DNA from: Peptococcaceae bacterium BRH_c23
GTDB lineage: Bacteria; Bacillota_B; Desulfitobacteriia; Desulfitobacteriales; Desulfitobacteriaceae
Assembly (NCBI GenBank): GCA_000961805.1
Contig: LADV01000265.1
Location: 1-5,240 of the forward strand
DNA: 5,240 nt
Reading direction: 5' to 3'
The position numbers were made by a program, and so were the translations under genes. This document shows positions 1-5,209 of the stretch, one piece after another (the first letter of the stretch is position 1; each line of letters starts with the position of its first letter). The notes under the pieces were generated by a model. The model had not been told where the DNA came from, searched no databases, and saw only the letters and a program-made list of their open reading frames with translations.

Positions 1-230
1 GTTCTCATCATTTCCGCTACATTTTTCAGATCTTTCCGCTTGACTTGGTAAATGGCAACAGTAAAGCGTGTAGCGTTGTTCACCAACACGATCATATCCT
101 CTGATCTACGATTATCCCATACCTTTGTCCAGTTTGCGGTCCAAGAAAACAGTGGATTTTCATCCTCTCGTGCAAAAGGAGCTTTTATCCCCTCTGCATC
201 TGCTAATTTTTTTGTCAGTGCTATTTGCAT
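1..230 (-). CDS. DUF6933 / pRiA4b ORF-3-like protein, N-terminal part (cut by window edge)
   Basis: The ATG at 230-228 is preceded by a good Shine-Dalgarno stretch (AAGGAAGTGAG), and the frame stays open to base 1, giving 76 codons of a longer protein. It begins MQIALTKKLADAEGIK and continues with FSWTANW, a run of basic residues, then MIVLVNNATRFTVAIYQVK. This pattern of a short N-terminal helix, an 'FSWxAN' motif and a 'vlvNdatrf.v.ly..k' strand pair is what I recall from DUF6933-type domains, which in Firmicutes often precede the plasmid pRiA4b ORF-3 (TnpR-like) domain. No function is established for that domain. The gene follows the 205-aa gene by 34 bases and is probably co-transcribed with it. 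Whether a pRiA4b ORF-3 domain follows cannot be seen here. Family assignment is from memory; the coding call is firmer than the name. Confidence 0.6.
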   Translation of the reverse strand, partial: MQIALTKKLADAEGIKAPFAREDENPLFSWTANWTKVWDNRRSEDMIVLVNNATRFTVAIYQVKRKDLKNVAEMMR

Positions 231-264
231 TTTCTCACTTCCTTTTGTTAATCACAAAGTTACA

Positions 265-882
265 TTATTGACACGTGTTGTCATTTTTATAGAAACGGTA
301 ATTAAGTTCGTGCAAGGCAAGCAGCGGACCCTGATCATAAGTTTCACCTGGGTACAGATTTTTCAGTTCAAAGAATCTGTCCAGTATCCAGGGAATGGCG
401 TCTTCTTCCCCTCTCAATCCAATAATCAGACAAACTAATGACTGCACATAAGGGTTTCGGTTCTCGGCATATTTTTCCTTCAGCAACGGAGTATAGTCTT
501 TATGACTTCTAGCAAGAAGATGTATTGAATTCTCGATAAAAATGTCATGATAGCTGCGTATCAACTTTTCCATCACCTTAGGGAGGAGCACTTCTTCAAA
601 CTCTAGCACTTTCTTAATCAGTACACCTCGATTGACCGCATCTGTGTTTTTTCGTAAGAGCTGAAATATCATCTCTGGGTTTTGTTCTGCCTGAATCAGT
701 TCCTTCTCTTGAGTGATCTGTTCAAGGCGTTCATCACTCAATAACCTTTGCTTCATCATTATTTCACTGGCTGCATCTTCCAATCCTTCATATAGCAGAA
801 CGCTATAAATAAAACGCTGAACGGAGTTTTCCAAATACGGATTGTCCCTGAAAAATTTCTTCGTTAGAAGTTTCTTATACAT
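265..882 (-). CDS. Hypothetical 205-aa helical-repeat-like protein
   Basis: ATG start with an AGGAGTG site about 12 bases upstream; complete, 205 aa. I do not recognise a named family. There is no signal peptide or membrane segment. The sequence is almost wholly helical in character: an N-terminal segment rich in aromatic and basic residues (KKFFRDNPYLENSVQRFIY), a charged helical middle (about residues 45-110), and a C-terminal part (about 125-200) where LLKEKYAENRNPYVQSLVCL and the following 'EEDAIPWILDRFFELKNLY' resemble paired helices of HEAT-like repeats. Such repeats usually act as protein-binding scaffolds; that role here is only inferred. Two Cys residues (in SLVCL and near the C-terminus) form no metal motif. 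It sits between the broken two-frame gene and the DUF6933-like gene and is likely co-transcribed with both. Confidence 0.75.
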   Translation of the reverse strand: MYKKLLTKKFFRDNPYLENSVQRFIYSVLLYEGLEDAASEIMMKQRLLSDERLEQITQEKELIQAEQNPEMIFQLLRKNTDAVNRGVLIKKVLEFEEVLLPKVMEKLIRSYHDIFIENSIHLLARSHKDYTPLLKEKYAENRNPYVQSLVCLIIGLRGEEDAIPWILDRFFELKNLYPGETYDQGPLLALHELNYRFYKNDNTCQ

Positions 883-891
883 TTTCTCGTT

Positions 892-981
892 TCACTCCTG
901 CTTCTCACGCTCTGCGCTGTAATGGGTTCCTTTTCTTTTTGCCTTTCCGTTAATAATTTCAATATTGCTCCTGTGTTTCAT
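892..981 (-). CDS. Possible 29-codon mini-ORF (or remnant)
   Basis: An ATG at 981-979 overlaps the stop of the upstream frame as ATGA, and the frame runs 29 codons to TGA at 894-892. The product would be very basic and polar (starts MKHRSNIEIINGKAKRK). The arrangement fits translational coupling, and its stop lies within the ribosome binding region of the 205-aa gene. No family is recognised and the upstream bases (CCAAAAGGAA) are only a modest Shine-Dalgarno. It could equally be leftover sequence from the damaged 3' end of the preceding gene. It is the only candidate gene in the gap between the two larger frames. Confidence 0.25.
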   Translation of the reverse strand: MKHRSNIEIINGKAKRKGTHYSAEREKQE

Positions 982-1619
982 TTCCTTTTGGTCAGTTCAA
1001 AACAATGCTGAGTCCCCTCTTTTACTTCTCCCAATGCAGCTGCCAATAAAGCAACATCATTATATTTATCTCTGTATTTTCCACCCACAATTCCATCTAT
1101 TCTTTTATCAATTACGGATTCCAGCCACTTCACATATGAATTCATATCATCCACAGTTATTGCATAATTTACTTTCCATAAACAAAAGATACTCCAAAAT
1201 ATTTCTTCGCCTTTTTGCGTACTCACTTCAGTTTCAAATACAGAATTTTCTTTCATAAATACAAGGTTATTGCTCTCATTAAACCCCATCCTGTTTGAAA
1301 CCTGGACTGCTATCTTTTTACCGGCTTTTCTCAGATTATTATCCGCATATAAATACAACAGTAATAAATCTACACCATATCCGATAAAATTACCGCTCCA
1401 GCCCAATGGACTTCTCTGTTCCATACACCAGCTTTTAATCATTTCAAAATGTCCCGAGAAAAAGTATAGATATTTATATTCTAGATCGGTAATATTATTT
1501 TCTGCTATTTCAGATATGTGCTGATTATAATGATTATCAGATACAGGCAATTTTTCTATTCTTTTTTCCGCAAAATCTTTATAGTCCCTTATCGCTTCTC
1601 CATCTGTAAAAAGTCTCAA
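978..1619 (-). pseudogene. C-terminal portion of a large hypothetical protein, separated from its N-terminus
   Basis: The frame is open for 213 codons but has no convincing start: the first possible one is a TTG overlapping the upstream stop (TTGA) with no ribosome binding site. In the same frame, sensible protein continues upstream of that TTG for about 13 more codons (…YQNNYLRLF). The body (residues 45-200) contains LEYKYLYFFSGHFEMIKSWC, LGWSGNFIGYGVDLLLLYLY, then FWSIFCLWK and VKWLESVIDKRIDGIV. I recall this order from the C-terminal third of long (about 600 aa) Firmicutes proteins, some annotated as SWIM zinc-finger-associated. The hydrophobic 'DLLLLYLY' is too short for a confident membrane helix. 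After 'AAALGEVKE' (residue 201) the sequence departs from what I expect and stops after 12 residues, suggesting the 3' end is also damaged. With the frame at 1616-2095 it looks like one gene with its middle deleted. Confidence 0.5.
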
Positions 1620-2095
1620 ATAATTATTTTGGTATCCATAACCAATTTAAAAATTGTTACTGTTTCTTCATATCTGCAATCATTCATACAGTCATGCGCA
1701 AACAAAACCGCATCCTCGATTATCCTGCCAATACCTTCATTGTCCTCATATTCCCATATCCAGTCACTTGCCCAATATCCATTGGAATAATCTTCATATC
1801 CTTGAGCCGACAAACGCAAATCGCCATTTTCTATTTTAGAAAAAGATCTCTTTATATCACTTAGCTTTTCTTTTACTTTCTCATCAGGTATCAATCTTTT
1901 ATACTGAAATGTCCCCTCATACTTACTATCTTCTCGGTCATCTTGATCATGACAATCTTCAAGCAGCTGGAGAAATGATGCTCTCTTGTTTTCAGGCGTT
2001 TTTCTTGCAATATTATGCAGGCATCTTCTTAATTTCTCCAGGCTCATACTGTTCAGTATTTCATCTGATTTCCGGACAAATTCTTTCTGCTCCAT
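1616..2095 (-). pseudogene. N-terminal portion of the same large hypothetical protein
   Basis: ATG start with an AGGGGG site close upstream; 159 aa before a TGA that overlaps the next frame. It opens with MEQKEFVRKSDEILNSMSLE and then 'KLRRCLHNIARKTPENKR', a basic helical region, followed by an acidic linker (about 45-60), 'IPDEKVKEKLSDIKRSFSKI' and the aromatic segment YEDYSNGYWASDWIWEYED (100-118). It ends in helices containing IIEDAVLFAHDCMN. This resembles the N-terminal part of a long Firmicutes family whose normal continuation is a helical-repeat region, but here the frame ends abruptly after MDTKIII. The following frame supplies what looks like the family's C-terminal part in a different reading frame. 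I infer an internal deletion with a frameshift near 1616-1650. The alternative is a genuine two-gene pair with a TTGA overlap. Function unknown. Confidence 0.55.
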
Positions 2096-2119
2096 CTTTC
2101 CCCCTGTATTTCAATCACA

Positions 2120-2341
2120 CTACAATATCCTTTTATTCGCAATCTTTTTCTCGCTCCATCCAAGACTCTTCGCCCATGCCCGAAGCTCATCCCTTTCTTT
2201 TTTGTCTTCACTTTCATAAACAGTCCCTAAAAAATCAGCAAAGCCACTTAATCCGCCCGAATCATCAAGCAAAAATACTCCGTCTTTATGGATGCAAACT
2301 GGCCTGTGCTCATTCACCACAATTTCATTGGCATAGGCAAA
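2120..2341 (-). pseudogene. C-terminal remnant of a plasmid pRiA4b ORF-3 (TnpR-like) family protein
   Basis: The open frame begins directly after the stop codon of the YkgJ-like gene, in the same reading frame, and runs 73 codons. The only candidate starts are tandem GTG codons at 2320-2315 without a Shine-Dalgarno. The peptide contains 'RPVCIHKDGVFLLDDSGG' followed by LSGFADFL, an acidic stretch and 'RAWAKSLGW'. The 'D-[DE]-x-GG-x-x-G' block followed by a helix and an acidic, tryptophan-containing tail is characteristic of the C-terminus of pRiA4b ORF-3 domains (also called IS1096 passenger TnpR-like). The rest of that domain, normally more than 100 residues upstream, is missing. I read it as a 5'-truncated gene. 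It might still be translated by readthrough or reinitiation from the YkgJ-like gene, giving a small appended domain. Its stop is 24 bases before the next gene's ATG. Confidence 0.5.
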
Positions 2342-2857
2342 TCAATATCGCTGTCTACTTTTAAATCTATAAATTTCCTTTAATCTTTCAAATATCTCAA
2401 AAGCTACCGGGCATACTTCAACCACATTTAACATACTGTAAAGACTCCATAACCTTTCAGGCTGATTTGTATGCGGATACGTCTTACAGCTTTCAGGTTT
2501 CATATCACCCAGTTTACATTCTCCGTCTACATCCAGAAAATCACATGGCCTGTGCCTGGTTTCATAGCTGTATGCTCTTTCGTCGAATTCCAGAAAGAAA
2601 TCTTTAAACTGGTCAGTTGTTATATTCATGTATTCCGCCGCATTTTCCAGTTCATCTTCCTGAAATGTTCCTTTATACATTTTGCAGCAGTTCCTGCATT
2701 TTCTGCAGTCATAATCAGCAAACAGTTTATTATGTAATGCCAGAAATTGCTTATCCAGTTCCTCTTCATCGGCATGATTCTTCAGGAAGGAACGGAATCT
2801 GATATTGTCAGGCTCTATAGCCTTTGCTGCTTTTTCAACTTCACTCGGCTTCAGCAT
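2342..2857 (-). CDS. YkgJ family cysteine-cluster protein
   Basis: ATG start preceded by GAGGTGA about 10 bases upstream; 171 aa, a usual length for this family. Eight cysteines fall in the typical pattern: C51-x2-C54-x2-C57-C58 (CRKCRNCC), then C105 (RPCDFLDVDG), C114 (GECKL), C124 (KPESCKTYP) and C149 (VCPVAFEIF). This is the CxxCxxCC cluster (YkgJ / UPF0153 type), thought to bind zinc or an iron-sulfur cluster; the biochemical role is not settled. The N-terminal 50 residues are helical and charged, with no signal peptide, so the protein is probably cytosolic. It starts 20 bases after the stop of the 123-aa conserved hypothetical gene and is almost certainly co-transcribed with it. Its reading frame continues past the TGA into the pRiA4b ORF-3-like remnant, which is unusual. 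Confidence 0.88.
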   Translation of the reverse strand: MLKPSEVEKAAKAIEPDNIRFRSFLKNHADEEELDKQFLALHNKLFADYDCRKCRNCCKMYKGTFQEDELENAAEYMNITTDQFKDFFLEFDERAYSYETRHRPCDFLDVDGECKLGDMKPESCKTYPHTNQPERLWSLYSMLNVVEVCPVAFEIFERLKEIYRFKSRQRY

Positions 2858-2877
2858 GTCTTCTCTTTCACCTCACA

Positions 2878-3249
2878 TTATTCATTATTAGTATTGACAA
2901 CATAGTGTGTAGCATAGGCTTCTTCTATAACGGCGTCTCCGGATTTGCTAAAGCGCAAGGGGATTTTCTTGCCTTTTACGCCCCACTGATTATATGCCGT
3001 CCATGAGGACTTTAACTGATTCTCCAGAGCGTATGCCCTAAGTTCTTTCATTATAAATGACAACTTGCTCAAGTTGGTCTCACATACTTTTTCAAGGTAT
3101 GGTACACGGCCGAACCGCCAATCTTCATAATCTTTAGCAGATAATACTCCAATTTTCATCAGCAGCTCTACAGGGGATATATAAATTTTCTCTTGTAGCG
3201 TACTGCTTACAATAGAGTGTACTTTATGTTTTAGTTCCTCTTTATTCAC
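2878..3249 (-). CDS. Conserved hypothetical protein, 123 aa
   Basis: I choose the GTG at 3249-3247 because it has an AAGGTGA site 7 bases upstream. The longer reading from an ATG at 3360 adds 37 Cys/Arg-rich residues that merely shadow a better peptide in another frame. The product contains 'EKIYISPVELLMKIGVL', 'YEDWRFGRVPYLEKV', 'NLSKLSFIMKELRAYALE', 'WTAYNQWG' and 'LRFSKSGDAVIEEAYATHYV'. These blocks, especially the 'dWrxGrvpYLE' and 'LRFSKxGdxxiEexYaTHYV' motifs, look strongly conserved, and I believe similar small proteins occur in many bacteria, but I know no function for them. It is soluble, with no metal-binding motif. The stop of the upstream remnant lies inside its Shine-Dalgarno (AGGTGA), so the two were once translationally coupled. 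It probably shares a transcript with the YkgJ-like gene. Confidence 0.75.
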   Translation of the reverse strand: MNKEELKHKVHSIVSSTLQEKIYISPVELLMKIGVLSAKDYEDWRFGRVPYLEKVCETNLSKLSFIMKELRAYALENQLKSSWTAYNQWGVKGKKIPLRFSKSGDAVIEEAYATHYVVNTNNE

Positions 3250-3256
3250 TAATATT

Positions 3257-3370
3257 TCACCTTGTTCCTCTTGAAGACATTCTTGTTCCAAACAATCCGG
3301 ACGCCTGTAATGCCTGAGTAGCCTCCTTTGGCAGGAGCAGATCCGCCTGTAACTCCTCATTTTTCTGGAT
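3257..3370 (-). pseudogene. 5'-truncated C-terminal tail of an unidentified gene
   Basis: Between a TAA at 3373-3371 and a TGA at 3259-3257 the frame gives 37 residues that read as a natural protein C-terminus: EELQADLLLPKEATQALQAS, then GLFGTRMSSRGTR. There is no start codon or ribosome binding site. The stop sits inside the Shine-Dalgarno of the 123-aa gene, the normal arrangement for the last codons of an upstream operon partner. I therefore read this as the surviving end of a gene whose body was removed when the sequence to its right was joined at about 3360-3370. I do not recognise the parent family. Confidence 0.45.
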
Positions 3371-3455
3371 TTAAGCCTCGTTCAATCTTTACCACACATT
3401 CCACATGCCTTGTGCCAATGATTTGGATATTATTTATGATAAATAAGTAATTGTT
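3357..3455 (-). pseudogene. Orphan tail resembling the RlmD (RumA) C-terminus; possible attachment-site scar
   Basis: A start-less frame of 32 codons contains IIGTRHVECVVKIERG shortly before its TGA (3359-3357). 'H-V-E-[CT]-V-V' close to the C-terminus is typical of RlmD/RumA-type 23S rRNA (uracil-5-)-methyltransferases. Upstream of 'QIIGTRHVE' the sequence is AT-rich and no longer protein-like, and the rest of the methyltransferase is absent. The 3' end of rumA is an established integration site for some Firmicutes conjugative elements. The stretch encoding HVECVV (minus strand CATGTGGAATGTGTGGT, at 3391-3407) would correspond to such a core. Attachment-site status is inferred: only one copy is in the window. 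It might instead be a chance frame, given its shortness. Confidence 0.4.
3430..3446. repeat. 17-bp AT-only inverted repeat
   Basis: TTATTTAT and ATAAATAA flank a single central base, forming a perfect 8-bp dyad in the gap between the Bro-N frame and the RlmD-like tail. It lacks the GC stem and T-run of a terminator. It may be a binding site near the suspected element end, or chance in AT-rich DNA. Confidence 0.3.
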
Positions 3456-3492
3456 TTACTTTAACTATATATCAAATGCCGAAATTCAAAAA

Positions 3493-4344
3493 TTACTCCT
3501 CATCTCCATCATTATGTTTTTTATCAGCCAAACTTTTAAAGCTTTTGGCATTCAAAGGAGTTACTGCCTTTTTTCTTGTCTGTTTTTCATACTGCACACG
3601 CGCTGACTTTGCAACTGAGCCGCCGCGCTGTGCGACTTTTTTATGCTGTTCCATTGTTTCCGGCTCATCCTGACGGGAAATATCGGTAGTTGAAACCTCC
3701 GCCAACATATTCAGTACCAACTCAACATTAGTCATGTTGTCCCGAAGATTTTCTTTTTAAAGTCCTTTAAATTTTTTGTATTGCCTTGTTGTTTTGCCTG
3801 ACCATGCCTGCGTTATCTCATCGGTTAAAATCGCAAAATCACGCTTATCGGTGACGCCGAATTTTTCCCATTCATCGGTCAATTCTTTGCGGACTTCAAT
3901 TGTTTTCAAACGCTGGTTGATCCAATTGCGCGAATATCCTTTTTTTAGATAGGTTTCCAAAGCACGATCAATAGCAAGCTCCGGATCAGCGGTTTCATCA
4001 ATCCGCTCGCTACCTACTCGAGCCAACCATAGTTTAAACGGTTCAGCTTTTTTACTTGGGATTGACTGAATAAGCCGCAAAAGTTGTTCTGTGTCGGCCA
4101 CATCTGTCATGCGCATTTTGCCGTCTGGAGCAATCATTTTCAAACGCTCACAATTTGTGACCTTTTCATTTCCTTCATTTTTCAATCGTCCTTTTAACAC
4201 AGTCCAGTAATGGCGTGGATTTTCGCTTTCAGTCAAGATAGCAATCACATCTATAATTGAAAAATACCATTTTCCCTGTTCTTCATCCCATAAAACACGA
4301 ACTCTTTTATCTTCAAATAACTTGATTGAATTTTCTTTATCCAC
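3493..4344 (-). pseudogene. Bro-N domain phage antirepressor-like protein, interrupted by an in-frame TAA
   Basis: The GTG start at 4344-4342 has GGAGG six bases upstream. The first 195 codons encode a Bro-N domain (about residues 10-115: 'RVRVLWDEEQGKWYFSIIDV', then 'RMTDVADTEQLLRLIQSI' and 'KKAEPFKLWLARVGSERIDE'), a domain of viral and prophage antirepressors thought to bind DNA. A helical region follows ('LETYLKKGYSRNWINQRL', 'FAILTDEITQAWSG'). After 'QYKKFKGL' a TAA occurs at 3759-3757. The same frame continues without interruption (KENLRDN, then MTNVELVLNMLAEVS…) for 87 more codons, which I recognise as the normal C-terminal part of this family. Without the stop the protein would be 283 aa. 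A single AAA-to-TAA change would explain it. The ATG at 3735 has no Shine-Dalgarno, so separate translation of the tail is unlikely. The promoter carries a LexA-type box, so expression is probably DNA-damage inducible. A shortened 195-aa product keeping the whole Bro-N domain may still be active. Confidence 0.8.
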
Positions 4345-4350
4345 CCCAAA

Positions 4351-4355
4351 CCTCC
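4351..4355 (-). promoter_or_regulatory. Ribosome binding site of the Bro-N gene
   Basis: GGAGG on the minus strand, followed by TTTGGG and then GTG. The consensus match and six-base spacing decide in favour of the GTG at 4344 as start. A nearer ATG overlapping this site opens only a six-codon frame. Confidence 0.85.
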
Positions 4356-4370
4356 ATTACCCCAGTATTT

Positions 4371-4394
4371 AACCCTATCGAATTCGATAGGGTT
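4371..4394. repeat. Perfect 24-bp palindrome in the Bro-N leader
   Basis: AACCCTATCG and CGATAGGGTT flank AATT, so the 24 bases equal their own reverse complement, with an EcoRI site at the centre. It lies downstream of the promoter and 26 bases upstream of the GTG, inside the predicted 5' leader. As DNA it could be an operator for a dimeric repressor, for example one encoded by the element. As RNA it could form a 10-bp stem with an AAUU loop. No T-run follows it in the direction of transcription, so it is not an ordinary intrinsic terminator. Confidence 0.75.
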
Positions 4395-4413
4395 GAGAGT
4401 AATCTTATTACAC

Positions 4414-4442
4414 ATTATACCAAACACATGTTCTTGTTTCAA
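4414..4442 (-). promoter_or_regulatory. SigA-type promoter of the Bro-N gene
   Basis: On the minus strand, TTGAAA (4442-4437) is followed by exactly 17 bases and TATAAT (4419-4414). That is a five-of-six -35 and a perfect -10 at optimal spacing. Transcription should begin near 4407, giving a leader of about 60 bases that contains the palindrome and the GGAGG site. Confidence 0.8.
4422..4433 (-). promoter_or_regulatory. LexA-type SOS box within the promoter spacer
   Basis: The minus strand reads GAACATGTGTTT, matching the Firmicutes LexA consensus GAACNNNNGTTY. It lies wholly between the -35 and -10 of the Bro-N promoter, where bound LexA would block RNA polymerase. Release after RecA-stimulated LexA cleavage would induce the gene, as is known for many prophage and conjugative-element genes. 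Binding is inferred from motif and position. Confidence 0.6.
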
Positions 4443-4626
4443 TATAATCCCGTAAGTAATATCCTTGCCATCTGTTTTATCTCTTCAAGAGTCACATAAT
4501 GAGCGATTGAGGAAAACAGCTTAAGCCTTTATTTATCAAGTTTTTAAGCATAAAACACGTCTCCCAGCTTGTTTCTTCTGCCTTGGGAATTACCCCGATC
4601 AATCTGTCCAGAGGCTTTACCTCCAT
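4439..4626 (-). pseudogene. Small frameshifted remnant between recombinase and Bro-N gene
   Basis: An ATG at 4626-4624 opens 44 codons (starts MEVKPLDRLIGVIPKAEETS) ending at TGA 4494-4492. Its last dozen residues look out of frame. One reading frame over, the sequence from about 4525 gives KLFSSIAHYVTLEEIKQMAR, a natural-looking helical peptide, ending at a TGA (4441-4439) that overlaps the -35 of the next promoter. The two halves would join as one protein of about 60 residues through a single-base frameshift near 4525-4535. The ATG has no clear ribosome binding site: the GGAGG here lies just inside the frame, not upstream. I do not recognise the family. Together with the regulatory sites it accounts for most of the gap between the recombinase and the Bro-N gene. 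Confidence 0.35.
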
Positions 4627-4657
4627 TTTTATTGACAATTATTAGTATGTCACAGGT

Positions 4658-5209
4658 TCAGTCATACTGGAATAACCTTTTCTCCTGAGACCCATCCTTG
4701 CGACAAGTCAGAATAAAAGCATCAAAAACCTGAATTTTGTCAACTTCATTCCTGATAACGCTTTCATCATAAATTCCGTTCTGGCAAACAGCCTCGCCCA
4801 AGGTATCCTGCATCCATCCTTCATCCAGAGTAGGGGAATGTGGGCAGGCATCTTTGCCCTTTTCTATCCTTGTCGCACAGCGCCAGACTACTTTGCCTCT
4901 TTCCGTCCTTCTCCGATAAGGCGCTACACAATCACCGCACACAAGCAAATTCCCCAGAAAGTATTTACCGTTATATTTTCCGCTGGTTTCTACAGAGCCA
5001 TCCTCTTTGCGGACAAGCCTTGAACGCTTAGTCATTTCCTCCTGTACCTTATCAAATATTTCGGCAGAAACAATGGCAGTATGGCTATCCTTCACATAAT
5101 ACTTATTTCGCTGTCCATTATTCTTTCTTTTCTTACCGGTCATAAAATCCTCGGTAAAGGTCTTTTGCAGCATTGTATCTCCCTTGTATTTCTCGTTAGC
5201 CTGTGTCAA
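4658..5209 (-). pseudogene. Large serine recombinase, C-terminal fragment lacking the catalytic domain
   Basis: About 180 residues match the Recombinase and zinc-ribbon parts of large serine recombinases: 'NEKYKGDTMLQKTFTEDF', 'KYYVKDSHTAIVSAEIFDKV', then 'KYFLGNLLVCGDCVAPYRRR' and 'VVWRCATRIEKGKDACPHSP'. The ribbon cysteines are C91, C94, C111 and C122, counted from the TTG at 5209. The residue after C94, often Gly in this family, is Val here. The N-terminal resolvase domain with the catalytic serine, normally some 200-300 residues further upstream, is absent: the frame is closed by TAA 6 bases before the TTG. The 'ILxNEKYKGD' block that should lead in is replaced by sequence resembling an insertion-sequence end. 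It therefore cannot catalyse integration or excision. It was probably the integrase, or one of several, of the mobile element that also carries the Bro-N gene. Confidence 0.8.

Noticed and set aside
268..290. Dyad around ACACGTGT with TGACA/TGTCA arms
   Set aside because: It lies in the last codons of the 205-aa gene. The arms are only 5 bp, with no T-run in the direction of transcription, so neither terminator nor operator is supported.
52..438. Plus-strand 128-codon open frame
   Set aside because: It lies opposite the DUF6933-like start and the 3' end of the 205-aa gene, both better supported by ribosome binding sites and protein character. It has no Shine-Dalgarno and reads as antisense shadow.
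1909..2364. Plus-strand 151-codon open frame
   Set aside because: The composition (many His, Ser, Phe, Tyr, Cys) is typical of antisense translation of an AT-rich acidic/basic protein. It is antisense to the N-terminal half-gene and the pRiA4b-like tail.
3250..3360. N-terminal extension of the 123-aa gene to an ATG at 3360
   Set aside because: The added residues (MRSYRRICSCQRRLL…) are Cys/Arg-rich and are an off-frame reading of the better peptide EELQADLLLPKE. The GTG at 3249 has its own well-spaced ribosome binding site.
3434..3468. Possible promoter (TTAAAG, 17 bases, TATCAT) on the minus strand upstream of the RlmD-like tail
   Set aside because: Only about half of the -35 positions match and the region is uniformly AT-rich, so such matches are expected by chance.
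4251..4442. 63-codon minus-strand frame starting MKQEHVFG
   Set aside because: It starts at a TTG inside the promoter -35 region and overlaps the Bro-N start in another frame. It is leader sequence read by chance.
4633..4652. TGACA…TGTCA inverted repeat after the recombinase stop
   Set aside because: Five-base arms with a ten-base spacer in AT-rich sequence are too weak to call a terminator or binding site.
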